This document shows, one piece after another, positions 23,368 through 27,839 of a DNA stretch of 27,839 bases. Within the stretch, counting starts at the first letter, position 1, and each line of letters opens with the position of its first letter. The position numbers and the translations under genes were made by a program. The DNA is from Clostridiaceae bacterium (GTDB lineage: Bacteria; Bacillota; Clostridia; Acetivibrionales; DUMC01). The notes beneath the pieces were generated by a model that saw nothing but the letters and a program-made list of their open reading frames with translations, was not told the DNA's origin and made no database searches. The stretch is taken from assembly GCA_012512865.1 (NCBI GenBank), contig JAAZDH010000241.1, positions 1-27,839 on the forward strand. The letters are read 5' to 3'.

Positions 23368-24933
23368 TTATTTTCTCGCTATGAACAGCTGCATATCGGG
23401 GGAAACCGAAGCGGTACTGTCAATTCTGTTTTCTCTCGCAATGTCTTCGCATGTGCTCCGGTACTTCTTGGCAATATCCCACAGGGTATCTCCTTCCTGG
23501 ACAAAATAAATGGTTATGCTGGGCATTTGCTGGAGGGCCCTTTCCTCCCCGGGAGGATTTTCCACAACGTTTTCAATAAGAACGTGCTCGTCCTCACCAT
23601 GTAATTTGACATTTATACCAACCACGAACCTGGCTTCCACGTCCCTGCCGGATATCATGTTATAGTTGATATGTTCCATGTCCAGGTCTATTTCACAGCC
23701 GGCACTAGGTTTTATATCTTTTACCTCCAATGCATGACTTAACGGGATATCCCTTCTAAAACAGCAAACCGGCTGCTCCCGGTCATCAGAATAATAGAGC
23801 ATGTAACTGTTTACAACACCATTTATAACAACACGGTTTTCTTCAAATTCATATTCCGACAGGATTGGCTTGCTAAAAACAGTTATTATTTCCGTTATTC
23901 CAGGAAAATCGCTATCCAGGCTTATTGTATCCTTTAATATAACCTGGCTCCTGCTGCAAGGAAAATACTCTTCTGTTTTTACAATCATCTTTTCCATGCC
24001 TAAATCCGTCCTTAATCCATAAGCGTCTACCATGACTTCCTTGTCTTCCCTTGCGCTGACAGAAACCCACACGCCAACATCAATCTCTCCATTTATTAAC
24101 CTCAATTCCCCGTCTTCATCTTCAGCAGGCTCAAAACTGTAATTTTGAATTTCATAACCGAATTCGATGTCATTTTCCTCTTCTATACCAGGAAAATCAA
24201 TAATCTGGGTAAAGGGAATTTCATGTTCCACGGCCTTAATGCTCCTATCCCCGTCATCGCTTGCATACAAGGTCCGAATATTTGCCTGCCCCATGACTAT
24301 TATTTTATTATCCGCTGCCTTGCATTCCATGTTGACGATTTTTATATCACTCCTTAATATTTCACTTATTGAGGGACTGCCTGAGGGTATTTCCATGGAA
24401 TCCTCGATGGTGCATACTGCTTTACTGCTGCCAATGAACCTGTTCAAGGTTATGCTTCTTTTCAGCACCTGTACATCGTTTCCTTCCTCCACCCCATTTA
24501 CGAAGTAATGGTCATTTTCTTCCGTTATACAGCTCCTTATTCCAAGAATTGTTTTTACATTGATTTTTCTTCCGTTTATAAACCGGCAGTCAACATGTTC
24601 AACGTCAAGTTTAATCCTGGCCTCCATTCCCGGGGACACACCAGGCGTATCCAGGAAATGCGAAAAATCCACGTTCGCATTGAGAGAGCAAGCATACTGC
24701 TGCTGGCTGTCTTCAGTATAAAGGATATTGTATCGCACCATTCCTTCTATTAATACTTTTCCATTATCTACTTCCGCATTTGTAACAAAAGCATCTCCAC
24801 CGGCAAATAAGATTCTTCCTATATCCTGCTTGACATCAGGCACAATAATATCATTCTCAACAATTACCTGTGTTGTTGCACGGCTAACAAGCTTCCTTGA
24901 TTTTACTACCTCCCTGGTAAATTTTACTGACAT
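23368..24933 (-). CDS. sipL: SipL-like spore morphogenesis protein (SPOCS/DUF3794 repeats plus LysM)
   Basis: The 521-residue protein has three SPOCS (DUF3794) units: the first begins with TTQVIVENDIIVPDVKQDIG, the second lies around residues 180-270, and the third around 320-440 with YSDDREQPVCCFRRDIPL. A C-terminal LysM domain (about 474-520, YFVQEGDTLWDIAKKY) completes it. Length and order match Clostridioides difficile SipL, which binds SpoIVA through its LysM domain and is needed to build the spore coat around the forespore. Despite LysM, the protein is cytosolic to the mother cell, and no signal peptide is present here. The ATG at 24933 has GAGGTGG at normal spacing. Mother-cell sigma-E control is expected from the family. 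Confidence 0.9.
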   Translation of the reverse strand: MSVKFTREVVKSRKLVSRATTQVIVENDIIVPDVKQDIGRILFAGGDAFVTNAEVDNGKVLIEGMVRYNILYTEDSQQQYACSLNANVDFSHFLDTPGVSPGMEARIKLDVEHVDCRFINGRKINVKTILGIRSCITEENDHYFVNGVEEGNDVQVLKRSITLNRFIGSSKAVCTIEDSMEIPSGSPSISEILRSDIKIVNMECKAADNKIIVMGQANIRTLYASDDGDRSIKAVEHEIPFTQIIDFPGIEEENDIEFGYEIQNYSFEPAEDEDGELRLINGEIDVGVWVSVSAREDKEVMVDAYGLRTDLGMEKMIVKTEEYFPCSRSQVILKDTISLDSDFPGITEIITVFSKPILSEYEFEENRVVINGVVNSYMLYYSDDREQPVCCFRRDIPLSHALEVKDIKPSAGCEIDLDMEHINYNMISGRDVEARFVVGINVKLHGEDEHVLIENVVENPPGEERALQQMPSITIYFVQEGDTLWDIAKKYRSTCEDIARENRIDSTASVSPDMQLFIARK

Positions 24934-24949
24934 TCCAATCCACCTCTTA

Positions 24950-24991
24950 TTTCCTTTTACATTTTTCCTTTTACATATTTCCTTTTATTTT
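24950..24991 (-). repeat. Three 14-bp tandem repeats in the sipL leader
   Basis: TTTCCTTTTACATT, TTTCCTTTTACATA and TTTCCTTTTATTTT follow one another exactly (24950-24963, 24964-24977, 24978-24991). On the minus strand each unit carries a purine-rich TAAAAGGAAA, so three Shine-Dalgarno-like stretches precede the true GAGGTGG site by 10-50 nt. Repeat number may vary among strains. Confidence 0.65.
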
Positions 24992-25122
24992 CAGGATGTA
25001 CTTGCAAGACGCTAATATGTAATATATCTATGTAATATATATTGAAATGGTTGTTAAATTATTACTTACTTTTGTCCATTTGAAACAACCGGGATAAAGA
25101 AATTTTGAGCATAAAAAATAAA

Positions 25123-25152
25123 GCAGCCGTTTTATTTATATTCAACGGTTGC
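25123..25152 (-). terminator. Rho-independent terminator after veg
   Basis: On the minus strand GCAACCGTT (25152-25144) pairs with AACGGCTGC (25131-25123) through a 12-nt loop, followed by a T-rich tail (TTTATTTTTT). Confidence 0.65.
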
Positions 25153-25205
25153 CTTATTAATTTGCCCCATTCATACATTGCCTTTCATGGTAAGACAAGC
25201 TTATT

Positions 25206-25230
25206 CCCGGCACAGCCGGGTAACCTGTGC
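25206..25230 (-). ncRNA. Possible structured 3' leader with two competing hairpins after veg
   Basis: CCCGGC (25206-25211) pairs with GCCGGG (25215-25220), but GCACAG (25210-25215) can alternatively pair with CTGTGC (25225-25230); the two stems exclude each other. It lies between the veg stop and its terminator. No known RNA family was recognised. Confidence 0.3.
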
Positions 25231-25271
25231 GGACAGAACATGGGTATCAATATGCAGCTGTATGAATTTTT

Positions 25272-25538
25272 CTAGCTTACCTGTATCTTTTGGTTATTTT
25301 TGCAAATAACAAGTTCAACTACATTTGTCAATACATCAGTATAGCTGTAAGAAACTCTCCGCATCGTATCATACTCATTTTCAAACCTTATGGTAAATAT
25401 GCTGGGGTAAGTGTTTTCTATGATTCCCTCGGTTATGCAGAACTTCTTTCTTCCTTTATTTGACCTCAACTGTACCCTTTCCCCGATACAAGCTTCAATG
25501 CTTTTCTTTATCTGAATGAGATCACTTTTTTCGGCCAT
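25272..25538 (-). CDS. veg: Veg protein (DUF1021)
   Basis: The 88-residue protein matches the Veg family: IKKSIEACIGERVQLRSNKGRKK, then EGIIENTYPSIFTIRFEN and the near-invariant SYSYTDVLT motif. It has the normal family length and is a small RNA-binding-like beta protein; in Bacillus subtilis Veg promotes biofilm formation. AGGTGAT precedes the ATG at 25538. A near-consensus sigma-A promoter is 30-60 nt upstream, consistent with the very high vegetative expression known for veg. Confidence 0.95.
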   Translation of the reverse strand: MAEKSDLIQIKKSIEACIGERVQLRSNKGRKKFCITEGIIENTYPSIFTIRFENEYDTMRRVSYSYTDVLTNVVELVICKNNQKIQVS

Positions 25539-25566
25539 TGCATCACCTCATCATTAGTTTGTTAAT

Positions 25567-25595
25567 ATTATATCATATGGAAATAAAAAAGTCAA
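25567..25595 (-). promoter_or_regulatory. Strong sigma-A promoter for veg
   Basis: On the minus strand TTGACT (25595-25590) and a perfect TATAAT (25572-25567) are 17 nt apart, with an A/T-rich upstream element. Transcription would start near 25560. Confidence 0.85.
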
Positions 25596-25687
25596 AAAAA
25601 AGTTAAATATTATAACAAGTAATATGGGCTGCTGTCAAGCACTATTTCTTGTCTTTAGCAGCTGTAATTTAAAATAAGAATTGTCAA

Positions 25688-25724
25688 AAGCGCAATATGC
25701 CCAGGATAGCGCTTATTTTTTTAT
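25688..25724 (+). terminator. Terminator-like hairpin upstream of the IS remnants
   Basis: AAGCGC (25688-25693) pairs with GCGCTT (25709-25714) over a 15-nt loop and is followed by ATTTTTTTATTTT on the plus strand. No plus-strand gene precedes it, so it may be an IS-associated or orphan signal. Confidence 0.4.
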
Positions 25725-25771
25725 TTTAGAAAGTATTATTTTTTTGTGATGTAGTATAGTGAATATTGTGG

Positions 25772-26111
25772 TATAATAGGGTAAAGACACAACTTATGGA
25801 GGTATTTATCCACGTTCGTGAAAAAAATAGATGCAAAAATGGCCGGATTCTATTGACTCTTGCACCTTCATACAGGAAAAACGGAAAGGTAAAGCAAAAA
25901 CACGTAGAAGTTCTTGGTTATCTAGATGAACTGGAAAAAATTTATCCCGATCCAATCGCTCATTTTCAGGAAATTGCAAGACAGCACACCGGAGAAGAAG
26001 CACGCAGCTCTGAACCCATTCAATTTCTCTTTGATCCATCTACAAAGATTACAGATCATGAAATCGGGCTAAAAACCTTGGCTATGTTTTCCTTGAAAAA
26101 ATTTATAATTT
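25772..26111 (+). pseudogene. IS1634-type transposase, N-terminal remnant
   Basis: After a TATAAT box (25772-25777) and GGAGG (25798-25802), the frame encodes IHVREKNRCKNGRILLTL, GKVKQKHVEVLGYLDELEK and YPDPIAHFQEIARQHTGEE, the N terminus of clostridial IS1634-family transposases. The expected initiator codon after the ribosome binding site is gone (ATC instead). Near 26073 a shift in an A run puts the expected continuation (KNLGYVFLEKIYNL) in the next frame, where it is soon lost. The rest of the transposase, including the DDE core, is missing; at about 26110 the sequence changes to a different transposase. Confidence 0.75.
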
Positions 26112-26321
26112 GACGATATCCCGAAAAAACCAATTAAACAGCTTACTCGTTTTTTAAAAACAATCGAAGACAATGGTAAGAGAAAAATTGCTAAAGAAGG
26201 TTAACCACTTGCAAACGGAATCCCATCACATGACACTTTCCGAAGGGTATTTGCTCTTATCAATCCTGAACACCTGCAAAAATCAACAGTAACGTTTTTG
26301 GTTGACAATATGATGCCTTGA
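26112..26321 (+). pseudogene. ISAs1-type transposase fragment, internally deleted
   Basis: One frame reads DDIPKKPIKQLTRFLKTIEDN, then a TAA (26202-26204), then LANGIPSHDTFRRVFALINP and EHLQKSTVTFLVDNM before TGA (26319-26321). The phrase NGIPSHDTFRRVFALINPE is a hallmark of ISAs1-family (H-repeat) transposases, and the first part resembles their N terminus. The segment normally joining them is largely deleted, and the catalytic C-terminal part is absent. The downstream spacer 26322-26479 has no ORF; an inverted AAACCATA/TATGGTTT pair (26334-26341, 26427-26434) frames it. Confidence 0.7.
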
Positions 26322-26479
26322 ACACGTAAACTAAAACCATAGGGATATATGGGCTATACCTGAATCAAATTCGAAGTGGCTACGCCAATCCATCCCTTAA
26401 GGCAATCCTTCACTTCTCCACCTTCTTATGGTTTCACTTTCACCCCATGGGCGAAGTAAAAGAAAAATGGAAGTGACTT

Positions 26480-27532
26480 TTAAATATTATATTTCATGCA
26501 AATATAGTCTCTTGCAATCCTCAAATCTTCTGCCGCTTCTGCTGCCTCACATGGGGCAGGTTTTTCACCGCGTACTGCAGCAATGAAATTTTTTGCCTGG
26601 TTTTTCATGGATGACACCGGCATGAAAACAGGAGATGTCAAAGATGGAACATCCTTATGGTTATCTCTCATTACTGTTACAGTCCCCGGGTAGGACGATA
26701 GGGGTGCAGGAAGTTCAATCTTTATATAACCTTTCTCAAATCCTACAAGAATTGTTTCTTCCCAACCCCTTGATTTGCTGAAAGGAGACATTTCAATAAC
26801 ACCGCACACACCGCTTTCGCTTTCCGTAACCATAAGCACTCCTGTCTTTTCTACATATTTAACCTTATATGGTTCGCCGAACAAAAACCTCATTGTATTA
26901 ACCTGGTGAATATAGTAATTCACGAATGAGTTGTATTCTTTGCCAATTTCCTCTCCGAAATAGTCCGGTGGACTCTCGCATTGGATCTCTGGGTATTTTT
27001 CTTTTATATTGACGGCATTAGCCCCTGATATCCCACAAAGCCAGTCTCCGGGAGGAATCGTGATTCTTACAAGTTTCATTTTCCCGTATTCACAGCTTGA
27101 TTTCCATTCATTTATCAAATCTTTCGCATATTCCATGGCCAGGTCAGAGCGTTTATTATAACCCACCATATATAAAACCCCGTTTTCTTCTGCCAATTTT
27201 GCAAGTTTTTCTCCTGATTCAGGGGATACCGCTATTGGTTTTTCAGTAAACACAGGAATCTTTGCTCGCAGGATATCAGGAATTATATTTATATGATGGG
27301 AAAATGGCTGGACTGCAACTATTGCATCCACATTACATTTCTCCAGAAGTTCATGGTGATTGTAGTATATTTTACCTATACCGTAACGTTTTGCAACTTC
27401 ATTTGCAACTATTGTTCTCGGTTCTGCAATTGCTACTACCTCACAGTCATCAAGAAGCACATAATTTGATAAATGCGCCACCTGTCCCATGAAACCTGTC
27501 CCGACGAAACCTATCTTTAATTTTCTGCTCAT
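26480..27532 (-). CDS. Gfo/Idh/MocA-family NAD(P)-dependent oxidoreductase
   Basis: The N-terminal Rossmann fold starts KIGFVGTGFMGQVAH, followed by CEVVAIAEPRTIVANEVAKRYG and the family motif PVFTEKPIAVSPESGEKLA, where the EKP lysine is the usual catalytic or cofactor residue. The C-terminal beta-sheet domain includes NSFVNYYIHQVNTMRFLFGEP, with the conserved His of the family. The ATG at 27532 has CGAGGTG upstream and gives 350 residues; an upstream in-frame start at 27574 has no ribosome binding site. These enzymes oxidise sugars, inositols or glycosides. It lies beside a GH4 glycosidase remnant, and GH4 enzymes also use NAD+, so the pair probably came from a sugar-degradation cluster. Confidence 0.9.
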   Translation of the reverse strand: MSRKLKIGFVGTGFMGQVAHLSNYVLLDDCEVVAIAEPRTIVANEVAKRYGIGKIYYNHHELLEKCNVDAIVAVQPFSHHINIIPDILRAKIPVFTEKPIAVSPESGEKLAKLAEENGVLYMVGYNKRSDLAMEYAKDLINEWKSSCEYGKMKLVRITIPPGDWLCGISGANAVNIKEKYPEIQCESPPDYFGEEIGKEYNSFVNYYIHQVNTMRFLFGEPYKVKYVEKTGVLMVTESESGVCGVIEMSPFSKSRGWEETILVGFEKGYIKIELPAPLSSYPGTVTVMRDNHKDVPSLTSPVFMPVSSMKNQAKNFIAAVRGEKPAPCEAAEAAEDLRIARDYICMKYNI

Positions 27533-27640
27533 ATCATTACACCTCGTATAATAGTTTTGTAGAGGTTTTATCAAAATATTTCCAGTTTAAACCTCATGGT
27601 ATTGACTCCAAATTCACTGGAAATTATCTTCAAAGGCTGC

Positions 27641-27787
27641 TTAATGTGATGTTCTGCTTGTGGAGGGAGCCATCAATACAAAATGCGCATCTTCCAGCGG
27701 TTTTGTTGCCATTATGTCGAGTATAAGGGTTTTGCAGAACACAATACTTCCTGCACCAATAATTGCTATTTTCCTCAGTTTTAGCAC
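27641..27787 (-). pseudogene. GH4 family glycosidase, N-terminal stub
   Basis: About 48 codons read from a GTG at 27787 (or CTG at 27778, better spaced after GAGGTG). They encode RKIAIIGAGSIVFCKTLILD and then KPLEDAHFVLM, the NAD-binding first strand of GH4 alpha-glucosidase/alpha-galactosidase enzymes. The frame then diverges (APSTSRTSH) and stops at TAA (27643-27641), whereas real GH4 proteins continue for about 400 more residues. The rest was deleted. A 6-bp hairpin GCTCTC/GAGAGC (27809-27829) lies upstream. Confidence 0.7.
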
Positions 27788-27839
27788 CTCGTTTTTATAA
27801 ACCCGTACGCTCTCGAAAAGTCGGAGAGCTTGATTTTCA

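Noticed and set aside
24950..24991. CRISPR-like array
   Set aside because: The units are 14 bp, contiguous with no spacers and only three in number.

Overview
The window looks like a chromosomal segment of a low-GC, endospore-forming member of the Clostridia. Four genes point there: a sleB-ypeB germination pair, a SipL-type spore morphogenesis protein (SPOCS/DUF3794 repeats plus LysM), veg and ispE. Strong AGGAGG-type ribosome binding sites, frequent TTG starts and AT-rich spacers fit too. The genus cannot be fixed from the sequence; relatives of Acetivibrio/Ruminiclostridium are one guess.

Layout. 1-921: partial URO-D/MtaA-like protein on the minus strand, followed by a structured 0.5 kb spacer. 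1450-4669: a minus-strand two-component system. Its response regulator has a 265-nt, almost pure purine leader preceded by a perfect tandem 11-bp repeat, and its sensor kinase is split by an in-frame TGA. 4708-9285: a small carbon-use locus with an MFS transporter, a LacI-family regulator and a divergent YtcJ-like amidohydrolase; TTTCGAAA cores lie in both promoter regions. 9457-9531: tRNA-Arg(ACG). 9906-11924: a DnaD-like/DnaC-like primosome pair. 11926-12984: CPBP membrane protease. 13235-15296: ypeB and sleB. 15417-16550: MGDG-synthase-type glycosyltransferase. 16565-20172: a minus-strand run of acpS, a YhaO-like nuclease and a YhaN-like ATPase. 20285-21933: ispE and a GntR/FCD regulator. 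22334-25538: veg and sipL, with a glycerophosphodiester phosphodiesterase broken by TAA lying between sipL and ispE. 25770-26321: fused remains of two insertion sequences. 26480-27787: a Gfo/Idh/MocA oxidoreductase and the N-terminal stub of a GH4 glycosidase.

Main themes. Gene decay is concentrated in accessory genes (sensor kinase, GDPD, two transposases, GH4 stub), while housekeeping and sporulation genes are intact. Spacers carry many short direct repeats and competing hairpins. Translation starts are often TTG placed 7-11 nt after a ribosome binding site, so an ATG-first reading mis-sets several N termini. No CRISPR array, prophage or obvious defence operon was seen. The strongest candidates for something undescribed are the purine leader with its tandem operator, and the stop-interrupted kinase it feeds.
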